Part shown: in pieces, positions 7,899 to 16,524 of the stretch | How the letters are laid out: each line of letters begins with the position of its first letter | How positions within the stretch are numbered: position 1 is the stretch's first letter | Source: an uncultured Rhodobacterales bacterium | GTDB taxonomy: Bacteria; Pseudomonadota; Alphaproteobacteria; Rhodobacterales; Rhodobacteraceae | Length of the DNA: 64,000 nt | Assembly: GCA_903845215.1 (NCBI GenBank) | Contig: CAIMWI010000002.1 | Location: forward strand, 1 to 64,000 | Direction: 5' to 3' | Position numbers and translations under genes: made by a program | Notes under the pieces: generated by a model | What the model was told of the DNA's origin: nothing | Databases searched by the model: none | The model's input: the letters and a program-made list of their open reading frames with translations, nothing else

Positions 7899-9358
7899 AA
7901 GGGTCTTCTTCCAAACCTTGGCGCAAGCGCCTCGCCACTTTGCGCCCGCGCAGCCTGTTTGCGCAGATGGCCATTGCCATCGCCCTTGCGTTGACAGTGG
8001 CGCAGGGTGTCAATGTGCTGATCCTGTTAAACGGCCAGCAGTTAAGCCAAATCGGGCGCGTGGGCAGTTTGGCCGAAAGCTTTTGTTTTGCAGCCTTGAC
8101 CGACAGTTTGCGCCAGGGCGATTACGCCCTTGGGGCAGACCATGCCGCCCCGCCCCAAGATGGGGGGGCAAGCCTTGAACGCGTTCCCTATGATCTGCGT
8201 GGTGTGCGTGATTTAAGGCGCGACGCGGCCTTGGAAGACCGCGCTGCTTTTGCCTTGCGCGATCATGGGGTGTTTGTGTTTGAGGTGCAGGCGGGTACGC
8301 GCTTTGTGCTTCAGCGCGCCGGTCTGCCGCCCCTGCCCAAGGGCGACGCGACAAAAGCTGCACCGCCCCCCCCTATGACGCCGGTCGAAACCTTTATCGC
8401 CGTGCGCAGCGCGCCGCAGGGCGATTGGCTGCGTTGTCGGGTGACGATCCTTATCGAGGAACGCTCGATCAATGGTCGGGTGATCCTAGGCACTTTGATG
8501 CTGTACATCTTGGTGCTTGGCAGCCTGTTGATCTTCACCCGCTGGCTGGTGATGCCGCTTTCGCACCTGTCTCTGGCCGCCCGTCGCATGGGCCTTGGCC
8601 AAAGCGTTCTGCCGGTGCCCGCCTTTGGCCCCGCCGAAATTGGTGCGGTGAGCGCGGCGTTTAACGACATGAACGCCCGCATCACCCAAATGCTGCGCGA
8701 CAAAGACGCGCTATTGGGCGCGCTTGGCCACGATCTGCGCACGCCCCTGACGGCCCTGCGTATCAGAGCTGAAAATCTAGAGCCATCTGCCAGCCGTGAC
8801 CGGATGATCGAGGCGATCAACCATCTGACCCATATCGTGAATGGTATATTAGACCTGTCCAAAATCGGGGCCACCAAAGAGCCCGCCGTGCCCACGGATC
8901 TGACGGCGCTGATCACCACGATTGTCGAAGAGTTTGAAGATATGGGTGCGGATGTGGTTTTGGCTGCGGGCCCGCGCATCAACGCCACGCTGCGCCCACA
9001 CCTTTTCATGCGCCTGATCCGCAATTTGGTCGAGAATGCGGTGAAATATGGCCGCTCGGCGCGGGTTGGTATTGCGCTGCACACAGACGGCTTGCGCATT
9101 ACCATCGACGACCAAGGCCCCGGCATCGCGCCACAGGTGGTCCAGCGCCTGCTTAAGCCGTTCGAGCGGTTGGATGTTTCGCGCAACAGCGCCAGTGGCG
9201 GGGCGGGCTTGGGGCTGTCGATTGCCCAGATGATCGCCCAAGTCCACGGCGCGGAATTACAGTTTGAAAACCGCGCCGAAGGCGGGTTGCGGGTTAGCGT
9301 CGTTTTGCCGCAAGAGGCGGCTTTAGCCCCCCTTCAAGGCGGCCCGAAAGGCGCTTAG
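7895..9358 (+). CDS. Sensor histidine kinase, HAMP-containing
   Basis: 487 residues. A first membrane helix (~residues 25-50), a periplasmic sensor region of about 150 residues containing a proline run (PPPPMTP), a second helix near 200-215 and a HAMP linker are followed by the kinase core: H-box HDLRTPL with phosphoacceptor His279, N-box NLVENAVKYG, D-box DQGPG and G-box GAGLGLSIA. It should autophosphorylate and pass phosphate to the adjacent regulator. The periplasmic domain gives no ligand by eye, but its place in a peroxidase operon suggests an oxidative or envelope cue. Its 3' end overlaps the end of the convergent panB remnant by 36 bases. Confidence 0.92.
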   Translation: MKGSSSKPWRKRLATLRPRSLFAQMAIAIALALTVAQGVNVLILLNGQQLSQIGRVGSLAESFCFAALTDSLRQGDYALGADHAAPPQDGGASLERVPYDLRGVRDLRRDAALEDRAAFALRDHGVFVFEVQAGTRFVLQRAGLPPLPKGDATKAAPPPPMTPVETFIAVRSAPQGDWLRCRVTILIEERSINGRVILGTLMLYILVLGSLLIFTRWLVMPLSHLSLAARRMGLGQSVLPVPAFGPAEIGAVSAAFNDMNARITQMLRDKDALLGALGHDLRTPLTALRIRAENLEPSASRDRMIEAINHLTHIVNGILDLSKIGATKEPAVPTDLTALITTIVEEFEDMGADVVLAAGPRINATLRPHLFMRLIRNLVENAVKYGRSARVGIALHTDGLRITIDDQGPGIAPQVVQRLLKPFERLDVSRNSASGGAGLGLSIAQMIAQVHGAELQFENRAEGGLRVSVVLPQEAALAPLQGGPKGA

Positions 9359-9595
9359 TTCTGCGGTTGCCATCTTAACGACGTGCTTGTCTTCAGGATA
9401 GGCAGATGAGGCGACATCCGCGATGAATTCGCGGAACGCTGCCACCCTTTCGGCCTGCAAGCGGTCGTATTCGGCGGCGAAGTTGCGATAGACTTTGGAA
9501 TGGCGCGGCATATGGCCGCGGTTGGTGCCAAAGATATCCTCGGCAAACAGGTACTGCGCATCGCAGCCTGCGCTGTAAGCGCCGTTAGACGGCAC
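9323..9595 (-). pseudogene. 3' remnant of a ketopantoate hydroxymethyltransferase (panB-like) gene
   Basis: Only 90 codons, opening with a GTG inside the last codons of the Lrp gene. The translation matches the C-terminal third of PanB-family proteins: the GCDAQYLFAEDIFG strand-helix where PanB has GxGxxxDGQVLV, RGHMPRHSKVY, then the helical tail with EYDRLQAERVAAFREF and a YPEDKH turn. PanB normally has about 270 residues and carries its metal and substrate residues in the missing N-terminal two thirds, so this piece cannot be active. The break is exactly at the Lrp stop, suggesting a deletion that fused the region. It could still be transcribed with the Lrp gene. Confidence 0.65.
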
Positions 9596-10016
9596 GATCG
9601 ATTCGCGTGCTAAGATGGATAAGGCTTTCGGAAGATTTAACCCCCGTCATCGCGCCGATCTGATCAAGCACATCATCCAGTGCGGCCGTGTTGGGCGCGG
9701 CCAGTTGCAAGAGCAAGTCGAACCGGCCCGACGTGGTAAAGACCCGCTCCACCTCGGCAATCGCCTTAAGACGCGACAAAATCGCTGCCTGACTGCGCGG
9801 TTCGATGGTCAGCAAAACCGAGGCGCGCAACCGCCCCTGCCGCGCCTCTTCGCCCAGTTTCAGCGTATAGCCTGCGATGATGCCGCCCGTCTCTAACCGC
9901 TCTAGCCGCGCTTGAATCGTGGACCGCGCCACCTTCAAGCGGCGCGCCAAAGTCGCCACAGATATTCGTGCATCCGCACTGAGCAGGGCAATGATGTTGC
10001 GATCGAGGTCATCCAT
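9585..10016 (-). CDS. Lrp/AsnC-family transcriptional regulator
   Basis: 143 residues: an N-terminal winged helix (LDRNIIALLSADARISVATLA, recognition helix around VARSTIQARL) and a C-terminal RAM/AsnC ligand-binding domain (VFTTSGRFDLLLQL). Length and domain order are normal for the family. It is divergently transcribed from the decarboxylase gene; an almost symmetric 17-bp palindrome lies 18 bases before its start codon and overlaps the decarboxylase promoter. The likely job is control of the polyamine genes in response to an amino acid such as ornithine, arginine or lysine (inference). Confidence 0.92.
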   Translation of the reverse strand: MDDLDRNIIALLSADARISVATLARRLKVARSTIQARLERLETGGIIAGYTLKLGEEARQGRLRASVLLTIEPRSQAAILSRLKAIAEVERVFTTSGRFDLLLQLAAPNTAALDDVLDQIGAMTGVKSSESLIHLSTRIDRAV

Positions 10017-10033
10017 ACAATATGCCTTCCTTT

Positions 10034-10050
10034 TTCGTCATTATGACGAA
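10034..10050. promoter_or_regulatory. Putative Lrp operator palindrome
   Basis: TTCGTCAT-T-ATGACGAA is a perfect inverted repeat with 8-bp arms and a single central base. It sits between the divergent Lrp gene and the decarboxylase gene and overlaps the -35 element of the latter. Lrp/AsnC regulators usually bind 13-17 bp imperfect palindromes near their own gene, which fits. Confidence 0.6.
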
Positions 10051-10071
10051 GTATTCAGACAAATATATAGT
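10043..10071 (+). promoter_or_regulatory. Predicted promoter of the decarboxylase gene
   Basis: A -35 like ATGACG (10043-10048), a 17-base spacer and a -10 TATAGT (10066-10071) in an otherwise GC-rich genome. The -35 lies inside the palindrome, so the binding protein could repress by occluding polymerase or alter its activity. The leader to the ATG at 10240 is then about 160 bases. Confidence 0.5.
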
Positions 10072-10239
10072 TTTGTTCGGTGAAGTTGTCACGCATATGC
10101 AGCATCCTAAGTTGCAGGAAAAGGGCGGCTCATACGCACCTGGCCTGGTTGGAAAAACCGAGCTTGTGCCTATGCCTGCCTGTCCATTTTATGGCAACGG
10201 GAAAGGACAAGCATCTTGTTGGCAGAAAGGAATACGCCG

Positions 10240-11385
10240 ATGGGACTGTCCAAAACGATCTGGACCAATCCGACCGAATACCTGCGCAATCAGCAGCCGG
10301 AAAACCCCGTGCTGTTTTTTGCGCCCCAAACCGTGCAGGCGACAGCCCGTCGTTTTCTGCAAGGGTTTCCGGGCCTTGTGACCTATGCAGTCAAGTCCAA
10401 CCCTTCGGAAGAAGTGGTCGAGAACCTGATCGCAGCCGGTGTGAAGGGGTTTGACTGCGCCTCGCCGTTTGAGATTGACCTGATCCGCCGTCTGGATCCG
10501 GATGCAGCGATCCATTACCACAACCCCGTGCGCTCGCGTGCCGAGATTGCTTTTGCGGTGGAACGCAAAGTGGTTTCTTGGTCAGTCGACAGCCGCAGCG
10601 AATTGGCCAAGTTGATCGAGATGGTTCCCGCTGAGGGCTGCGAGATTTCCGTGCGCTTCAAGCTGCCGGTGTCTGGGGCTGCCTATAACTTTGGCGCCAA
10701 GTTCGGCGCCACGGCGGAACTGGCGGCTGAATTGCTTAAAACCGTGGCCGATGCGGGCTTTGTGCCCTCGATCACCTTCCATCCGGGCACGCAATGCACC
10801 GATCCGGAAGCTTGGGCATCCTATATCCGCGAAGCGGCGGTGATTGCGCGCAACGCGGGTGTGAAAATCGCCCGCCTGAACGTGGGCGGTGGGTTCCCCA
10901 ACAACCGCGTCGAGGGTGTCAGCGTCGACGTGCAGTCGATCTTTGAAACGATCGACCGCGTGACTGGCGAAAGCTTTGGGGCCAATCGTCCGGCTTTGGT
11001 CTGCGAACCTGGGCGCGGGCTGTGCGGCGATGCTTTTGCCGTGGCAGCGCGGGTCAAATCGGTGCGCGACGATCAGCATGTGTTCATGAACGACGGCATC
11101 TATGGGTCGATGTTCGAATTCAGCCAGATCGGCATCATCAACCGCGTCGAAGTCATCGATCCCAACGGCCACCTTCGCGTGGGTGATGTGCAAGGCCGTG
11201 TTGTCTTTGGCCCAACCTGCGATTCGGTGGATCGTTTGCCCGGTGAGGTGCCCTTGGCATCTGATGTGCAAGAGGGCGATTTTGTCGTCTTCCAAGGCAT
11301 GGGGGCCTATTCCACCGTCACCAACAGCCGCTTCAACGGCTTTGGCGAATTGGGTGTGGTGACGGTTTTGTCGCTGAAACTCTAA
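10240..11385 (+). CDS. Type III PLP-dependent ornithine/lysine (Orn/DAP/Arg) decarboxylase
   Basis: 381 residues from ATG 10240, chosen because AAAGGAA lies 7 bases upstream; a TTG start 24 bases earlier is weaker. Hallmarks of the alanine-racemase-fold decarboxylases are all present: YAVKSNP with the PLP lysine K52, FHPGTQC with His181 stacking on PLP, NVGGGFP, EPGRG for phosphate binding, and GPTCDSVDRL with the catalytic Cys327 at the dimer interface. The short ~380-residue form resembles ornithine or ornithine/lysine decarboxylases of alphaproteobacteria and would give putrescine or cadaverine. It is followed by a strong terminator and then by the carbamoylputrescine amidase gene, so both serve polyamine synthesis. 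Confidence 0.88.
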   Translation: MGLSKTIWTNPTEYLRNQQPENPVLFFAPQTVQATARRFLQGFPGLVTYAVKSNPSEEVVENLIAAGVKGFDCASPFEIDLIRRLDPDAAIHYHNPVRSRAEIAFAVERKVVSWSVDSRSELAKLIEMVPAEGCEISVRFKLPVSGAAYNFGAKFGATAELAAELLKTVADAGFVPSITFHPGTQCTDPEAWASYIREAAVIARNAGVKIARLNVGGGFPNNRVEGVSVDVQSIFETIDRVTGESFGANRPALVCEPGRGLCGDAFAVAARVKSVRDDQHVFMNDGIYGSMFEFSQIGIINRVEVIDPNGHLRVGDVQGRVVFGPTCDSVDRLPGEVPLASDVQEGDFVVFQGMGAYSTVTNSRFNGFGELGVVTVLSLKL

Positions 11386-11403
11386 ACCTTTTTGCACAGC
11401 GTA

Positions 11404-11442
11404 AAACCCCCGGCAGCGCCACGCTGGCGGGGGTTTCTTTTT
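11404..11442 (+). terminator. Rho-independent terminator after the decarboxylase gene
   Basis: A 15-bp stem with one mismatch (left arm AAACCCCCGGCAGCG, right arm CGCTGGCGGGGGTTT), a 3-base CCA loop and a CTTTTT tail. It ends 64 bases before the next start codon, so the amidase gene probably depends on read-through or on its own promoter. Confidence 0.85.
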
Positions 11443-11506
11443 GGCCACCTTTCCTTTCCGCCATGCCCGCGCCATAACCGCTCCTGCCCGAATGAAAGGA
11501 AATCCC

Positions 11507-12388
11507 ATGCGTTCATTGACTGTCGCCGCCACCCAATTCGCCTGCACATGGGATTTGCCCGCCAACCTTGATCAAGCCGAGTCGCTGGTGCGCCAAGCGG
11601 CGTCGCAAGGGGCGGGGTTGGTCTTGATCCAAGAACTGTTCGCCAGTCCCTATTTCTGCATCGAGCAGCACCCAACCTATTTTCCAATGGCCCAGCCCTT
11701 CGCGGACCATCCGCTTATTGCTCGGTTTGCCGATCTTGCGCGGGAATTGGGCGTGGTGCTGCCCTGTCCCTATTTCGAAAAAGCTGGGCCTGCCTATTTC
11801 AATTCCTGTGCCATCATCGATGCCGATGGCCGCATCTTGGGCAACTACCGCAAAACCCACATCCCGCAAGGGCCGGGTTATGAGGAAAAGTACTACTTCA
11901 GCCCCGGCGACACGGGCTACCGCGTTTGGGATACGGCCGTGGGCCGCATTGGCCTTGGCATTTGCTGGGACCAATGGTTCCCTGAATGCGCCCGTTCCAT
12001 GGCGCTGATGGGCGCCGAGCTGCTGCTGTACCCCACCGCCATCGGATCGGAACCCCCCGCGCCCGACTACAACAGCCAACCCCATTGGGAGGTGTGCATG
12101 AAAGGCCATGCCGCCGCCAATATCATGCCTGTCATCGCCTCAAACCGCATCGGGCATGAAGTTGCCCCGGGTGGCCGCGATTTAACCTTTTACGGATCAA
12201 GCTTCATTTGCGACCATGCCGGCCAAGTTTTGGCCAAGGCCAGTCGTGACCAAACTCAGGTGATTACCGCGCGCTTTGATCTGGACCAAATCGCCGACCT
12301 GCGCGCCTCTTGGGGGATTTTTCGCGACCGCAGGCCTGAAACCTATGGGGCTGTTGCCACGCTTGATGGCAGTTTTCGGCAAAGCTAA
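11507..12388 (+). CDS. aguB: N-carbamoylputrescine amidase
   Basis: 293 residues from ATG 11507, which has GAAAGGAAA just upstream; an in-frame start in the terminator region is rejected. Carbon-nitrogen hydrolase superfamily with the Glu-Lys-Cys triad visible as E43 (IQELF), K116 (YRKTHIPQ) and C153 (GLGICWDQWFPE). The WDQWFPE context is specific for N-carbamoylputrescine amidases, which hydrolyse carbamoylputrescine to putrescine, CO2 and ammonia. Its neighbour is a decarboxylase acting on basic amino acids, supporting a role in polyamine supply. No agmatine deiminase (aguA) is present in the window. Confidence 0.9.
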   Translation: MRSLTVAATQFACTWDLPANLDQAESLVRQAASQGAGLVLIQELFASPYFCIEQHPTYFPMAQPFADHPLIARFADLARELGVVLPCPYFEKAGPAYFNSCAIIDADGRILGNYRKTHIPQGPGYEEKYYFSPGDTGYRVWDTAVGRIGLGICWDQWFPECARSMALMGAELLLYPTAIGSEPPAPDYNSQPHWEVCMKGHAAANIMPVIASNRIGHEVAPGGRDLTFYGSSFICDHAGQVLAKASRDQTQVITARFDLDQIADLRASWGIFRDRRPETYGAVATLDGSFRQS

Positions 12389-12394
12389 GGGGTT

Positions 12395-13561
12395 CTATGC
12401 CGTAAAAGGCGGGTTGAGGCGCGCTTCGAGATCGGCTTTCAACTGCTTGATACGGGGGCCTTCGGGGCGCAGTACATGGGCGGCGCGTGCAAGCCGCAGG
12501 GCTGCGGCGGCATCTTTGTGTTCCAAAGCCATCGCGGCTTTGCGCAGGTCATCTGGTGTCAAATCCTTGGTTGCGCTGTACCGCGGGCCCAGTGTTGTCA
12601 TCGCCACGCGCAGGGCTGCGGCCCATTCGTCTGCCCCTAGCCCTTCGGGGCTGCCCTGCGGATAGTCTGAAAAATCATCACTAAACAGGTCGGGGTTTGT
12701 CGAAATCTGCAACCGCTCATTCAGGCGGCGATTGCTGGCCACATAGGGCGCCAGAAAGTCGCGCGCCGCTTGTGCGCAGGGCAACAATTTCGCCCCAGCG
12801 TAAGGCAGCGCCGCAATCAGGCTGCCGGTGACGGCAGGATCCGCCAAGGTGTCATTGGCCAGATGCCCAACACTTGCCTGCACCCGCCCCAAGGATACAT
12901 TTTGGTCTTCAATTCTTGTCAAACCAGAAGGGTCTATCCCCATCCGGCTCAAGGCGTCGGCAACGATGTCACCTTGGGCCATTATTGCGCGATCAAACAG
13001 GCCAACGCAAAGCGCATGAGATCCAAAGGCATTTTCCCACAATCTCAGTCGGGCATCGTAATCAAGATAAAGCCGTTGCAAATCTGAGGGTTCAGGCAGG
13101 GCGTTCAGGCTATGACCCCATAGGACTGCCTCAGGCAACCGATCAGCCTGTGCGCCTTCTTGGTGGTGTGACACGGCGTGGCGGTCTTGGCGGCGCAGAT
13201 AGACCAAGATGTCGATCTGATCAAAGTGGCGAGATAAGGCCAAAGCAAATTCGTCCAGCACCGTTTGTTGAAAGATAAACGAGAAATTTTCAGACGACAA
13301 AAAGACATGGTCGTCGCCCGGTTGTGCGACAACCTTTGCAAAAGCCGTGGGATTTTGAATCGTGAATCCCTGCGGAAAGATTTTGTCAGGGTCTAGAAAT
13401 CCTAGAAATTGGCGCACAGGTGGGGTGTTGCCCAAACAAGCCAGGCCCAAACCTTTGGCGCGTAACAGGTATTCATTATGCTCTAGCGTGCGCCGCAGGG
13501 TGTTGGTTGCGGTCTTATGCGCGCCGATGTGCAAGGTTAGTCGCCGCATCCAATATCTCAT
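12395..13561 (-). CDS. Sulfotransferase-like P-loop protein
   Basis: About 388 residues. The N-terminus LTLHIGAHKTATNTL matches the 5'-phosphosulfate-binding loop of PAPS-dependent sulfotransferases (HIGxxKTGTT), and residues ~100-125 (ILVYLRRQDRHAVSHHQ) resemble the 3'-phosphate-binding strand and helix. The C-terminal ~75 residues are Ala/Leu-rich helices like a TPR pair. The start is uncertain: ATG 13561 or ATG 13549; an upstream TTG gives a poor extension. The acceptor is unknown; sulfation of a surface glycan is a reasonable guess given the glycosyltransferase earlier in the window. It converges on aguB with a 6-base gap and stands alone, its promoter lying near the gltA terminator. Confidence 0.6.
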   Translation of the reverse strand: MRYWMRRLTLHIGAHKTATNTLRRTLEHNEYLLRAKGLGLACLGNTPPVRQFLGFLDPDKIFPQGFTIQNPTAFAKVVAQPGDDHVFLSSENFSFIFQQTVLDEFALALSRHFDQIDILVYLRRQDRHAVSHHQEGAQADRLPEAVLWGHSLNALPEPSDLQRLYLDYDARLRLWENAFGSHALCVGLFDRAIMAQGDIVADALSRMGIDPSGLTRIEDQNVSLGRVQASVGHLANDTLADPAVTGSLIAALPYAGAKLLPCAQAARDFLAPYVASNRRLNERLQISTNPDLFSDDFSDYPQGSPEGLGADEWAAALRVAMTTLGPRYSATKDLTPDDLRKAAMALEHKDAAAALRLARAAHVLRPEGPRIKQLKADLEARLNPPFTA

Positions 13562-13596
13562 CCCATCGAAATTCGTTAATGAAATCAAAGCACGCT

Positions 13597-13634
13597 AAAA
13601 AAGAAACTGCCGGACCCTACCAAGGATCCAGCAG
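13597..13634 (-). terminator. gltA: Terminator downstream of gltA
   Basis: Read on the minus strand, CTGCTGGATCC pairs with GGGTCCGGCAG (11 bp, two G-U pairs) across a 6-base loop and is followed by TTTC and a run of T. It lies about 30 bases after the gltA stop, overlapping the leader of the sulfotransferase-like gene. Confidence 0.75.
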
Positions 13635-13666
13635 CTTTTGCAATCAAAAACGATCCGTTGGCGCCC

Positions 13667-14956
13667 TTAGCGGTTTGGCAGATCGATGTAGTCGCGCTTT
13701 TTCGGCCCGATGTACAACTGACGCGGACGGCCGATTTTGCCGTTTTCGGTGATCATTTCTTTCCACTGGCTGATCCAGCCCACCGTGCGCGAAATGGCGA
13801 AAATCGGTGTGAACATGGATGTCGGAAAGCCCATCGCATCCAAGATGATGCCGGAATAGAAATCGACATTGGGATACAGCTTTTTCGAGATGAAATAGTC
13901 ATCCGACAAGGCGATGCGTTCCAACTCTTTTGCGACTTGCAAGGTGGGGTTGTTGTGGATGCCAAGCAGCTCCAACACTTCGTCGGCAGATTCCTTCATC
14001 ACCGTCGCGCGGGGATCGAAGTTTTTATAGACGCGGTGGCCAAAGCCCATCAGCCGGAAGCCAGAGTTCTTGTCTTTGGCCTTGGCGATGTATTCTGGAA
14101 TCCGGTCCACCGTGCCAATTTCGCGCAGCATTTCCAGACAAGCTTGATTGGCCCCGCCATGGGCAGGCCCCCAAAGGCACGCGATGCCCGCGGCAATACA
14201 AGCAAAGGGATTGGCCCCCGAAGACCCCGCCAACCGCACTGTCGAGGTCGAGGCGTTTTGCTCGTGATCGGCATGCAGCATCATGATCCGGTCCATGGCT
14301 TTTTCAAGCACGGGGTTGACCACATAGTCTTCGGTCGGCACGGCAAAGCACATGTGCAAGAAGTTGCCTGCGTATGACAGGCTGTTCTTGGGGTAAACGA
14401 AGGGCTGGCCGACAGAATACTTATACGCCATGGCCGCAATCGTTGGCAGTTTGGCAATCATGCGCATCGCGGCCACTTCGCGCTGCCAAGGGTCGTTGAT
14501 GTCTAGGCTGTCATGGTAAAAGGCCGACATAGCCCCCACCACGCCCACCATGGTGGCCATTGGGTGGCTGTCACGACGAAACCCGCGGAAGAAGTAGTGC
14601 ATCTGTTCATGCACCATCGTGTGACGCGTGATGCGGGTTGAAAAGTCATCCATCTGCGCTTTGGTCGGCAATTCGCCGTATAGCAGCAAATAGCAGACCT
14701 CTAGATGGGTGCTTTCGGCGGCCAATTGTTCGATCGGATAGCCGCGGTACAGCAACTCGCCCTTGTCGCCATCAATATAGGTGATCGCACTTTTGCATGC
14801 CGCGGTCGAGGTAAAGCCCGGATCAAAGGTGAACACATCCGCCTCGTCATAAAGCTTGCGAATGTCCACGACATCGGGACCCTCAACCGGTGAGAGCATC
14901 GGCAGATCATAGGATTTGCCGTTTACGCTTAACTTGGCAACTTTATCAGCACACAT
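13667..14956 (-). CDS. gltA: Citrate synthase
   Basis: 429 residues, the usual length for the hexameric type of Gram-negative bacteria. The active-site segments are intact: [10 protein letters not shown] with the first catalytic His, [14 protein letters not shown] with the second, and NVDFYSG with the catalytic Asp. It condenses oxaloacetate and acetyl-CoA to citrate at the entry of the TCA cycle. It follows gltX on the same strand with an 88-base gap that holds a small hairpin, and has a clear terminator, so it can be read with gltX or from its own promoter. The gltX-gltA order is common in Rhodobacterales. Confidence 0.97.
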   Translation of the reverse strand: MCADKVAKLSVNGKSYDLPMLSPVEGPDVVDIRKLYDEADVFTFDPGFTSTAACKSAITYIDGDKGELLYRGYPIEQLAAESTHLEVCYLLLYGELPTKAQMDDFSTRITRHTMVHEQMHYFFRGFRRDSHPMATMVGVVGAMSAFYHDSLDINDPWQREVAAMRMIAKLPTIAAMAYKYSVGQPFVYPKNSLSYAGNFLHMCFAVPTEDYVVNPVLEKAMDRIMMLHADHEQNASTSTVRLAGSSGANPFACIAAGIACLWGPAHGGANQACLEMLREIGTVDRIPEYIAKAKDKNSGFRLMGFGHRVYKNFDPRATVMKESADEVLELLGIHNNPTLQVAKELERIALSDDYFISKKLYPNVDFYSGIILDAMGFPTSMFTPIFAISRTVGWISQWKEMITENGKIGRPRQLYIGPKKRDYIDLPNR

Positions 14957-14981
14957 CTCTCAATCCCTCATCTGTCCCATG

Positions 14982-14999
14982 GTTCCGTGGCAGCGGAAC
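14982..14999 (-). other. Small hairpin between gltX and gltA
   Basis: GTTCCG and CGGAAC face each other across 6 bases. There is no T run, so it is more likely an RNA processing or stability element than a terminator. Confidence 0.3.
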
Positions 15000-15044
15000 A
15001 GGGCAATTTCGTTTCTGTTGCAAGGCGGGGCCAACGCCTGTGGC

Positions 15045-16448
15045 TTAGCGGCAGGCGTCGCCAAGCCGTGCAAGTGTTTCGTCACGGCCAAGAACCAGCA
15101 TCATGTCATAGACGCTAGGGGTGGCCGTTCGTCCAGCAAGAGCGGCCCGCAAAGGAGAGGCCAGTTTGCCAAAACCGATGTCCGCAGTTGTTGCTGCTTG
15201 GCTTAGAATAGCTTCCAGATTGTCTTTGTCCCAAGTACCATTTTGCAACTGCAGCGTCAAGGATTTCAGTATACCACGGGATACATCATCAAGAAAGGCC
15301 GAAGCCGCTACTTGGGGCTGGATGGGGCGACTGGCCAAAGCAAACACCGCCTTATCAAGCAGTTCCGGGAAGGTCTTCGCGCGGTCTTTCAAGCAATACA
15401 TGCCGCGCATCAGCAGATCGTGCTGCGTCTGTGTCAGCGCAGGCTTGCCCGTCACCGCAAGATAGGCCTGCAGTTCATGCAGCAGCGCAGCATCTTGCGC
15501 CATCGCCATGTGATGCCCGCAGGTGTTTTCCAGCTTTTTGAAATCCAGCCGTGCAGGGGCGCGGCCAATCCCGTCCAGATCGAACATGGATTGTGCCTCG
15601 TGCGAGGTGAAAATCTCGGCGTCTCCCTTGGCCCAACCCAGACGCGTCAGATAGTTGCGCATCCCCGCCGCAGGGTAGCCCATGGCCTGATATTCTTCTA
15701 CGCCCAAAGCCCCGTGGCGCTTGGACAGTTTTTTACCATCCGGCCCGTGGATCAGTGGAATATGCGCCCAAACAGGCACATCCCAGCCCATGGCCTGATA
15801 GACCATGGTCTGGCGTGCGGCATTGGCCAGATGGTCATCGCCGCGAATGACATGGGTGACGCCCATGTCATGGTCATCAACCACCACGGCCAGCATATAG
15901 GTGGGCGTCAGGTCCGAACGCAGGACGATCATGTCGTCCAACTGATCGTTCTGAAAGGTGACTTTGCCTTGCACCTTGTCCTCGATCACCGTTTCGCCAA
16001 AGCGGGGCGCTTTCATGCGGATGACATAAGGAAGATCGGGATGGGTTGCTGGGTTGGCATCGCGCCAAGGGCTTAAAAACAGCGGATAGCGGCCAGCCGC
16101 CTCTTCTGCCGCACGAAAGGCGTCGATCTCGTCTTTGCTGGCAAAACACTTATAGGCCGTGCCGCGTTGCAGCATCTGGTGGGCCACCTCGGCGTGGCGG
16201 TCTTTGCGTTCAAACTGGCTGACAACATCGCCGTCCCAATCCAGACCCAGCCAAGTCAACCCACGCAAGATGGCAGCGGTGGCTTCAGGGGTAGAGCGTT
16301 CGCGGTCGGTATCTTCGATGCGCAACAAGAACTTACCGCCCCGCCCGCGCGCGTAAAGCCAGTTGAACAGCGCTGTGCGACCGCCACCGATGTGCAGATA
16401 GCCCGTGGGCGATGGGGCAAAGCGAGTGACGATTTGGGGCGTGGACAT
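15045..16448 (-). CDS. gltX: Glutamyl-tRNA synthetase
   Basis: 467 residues from ATG 16448. The open frame extends 60 codons further upstream, but the conserved start of the family ([15 protein letters not shown]) begins a few residues after this ATG, and the extension overlaps the divergent comEC start. Class I synthetase signatures are present: HIGG in place of HIGH, and KLSKRHG as the KMSKS motif. It charges tRNA-Glu, and possibly tRNA-Gln where GatCAB is used, as is usual in alphaproteobacteria. Divergent from comEC with a 76-base gap. Confidence 0.96.
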   Translation of the reverse strand: MSTPQIVTRFAPSPTGYLHIGGGRTALFNWLYARGRGGKFLLRIEDTDRERSTPEATAAILRGLTWLGLDWDGDVVSQFERKDRHAEVAHQMLQRGTAYKCFASKDEIDAFRAAEEAAGRYPLFLSPWRDANPATHPDLPYVIRMKAPRFGETVIEDKVQGKVTFQNDQLDDMIVLRSDLTPTYMLAVVVDDHDMGVTHVIRGDDHLANAARQTMVYQAMGWDVPVWAHIPLIHGPDGKKLSKRHGALGVEEYQAMGYPAAGMRNYLTRLGWAKGDAEIFTSHEAQSMFDLDGIGRAPARLDFKKLENTCGHHMAMAQDAALLHELQAYLAVTGKPALTQTQHDLLMRGMYCLKDRAKTFPELLDKAVFALASRPIQPQVAASAFLDDVSRGILKSLTLQLQNGTWDKDNLEAILSQAATTADIGFGKLASPLRAALAGRTATPSVYDMMLVLGRDETLARLGDACR

Positions 16449-16524
16449 GGGCGCGTTAACCTTCTGGCAACCTTGACGAGCTAGGCAAGGCGCAGCTTTA
16501 GGCAAATGCGGGACGGCTGACAAG

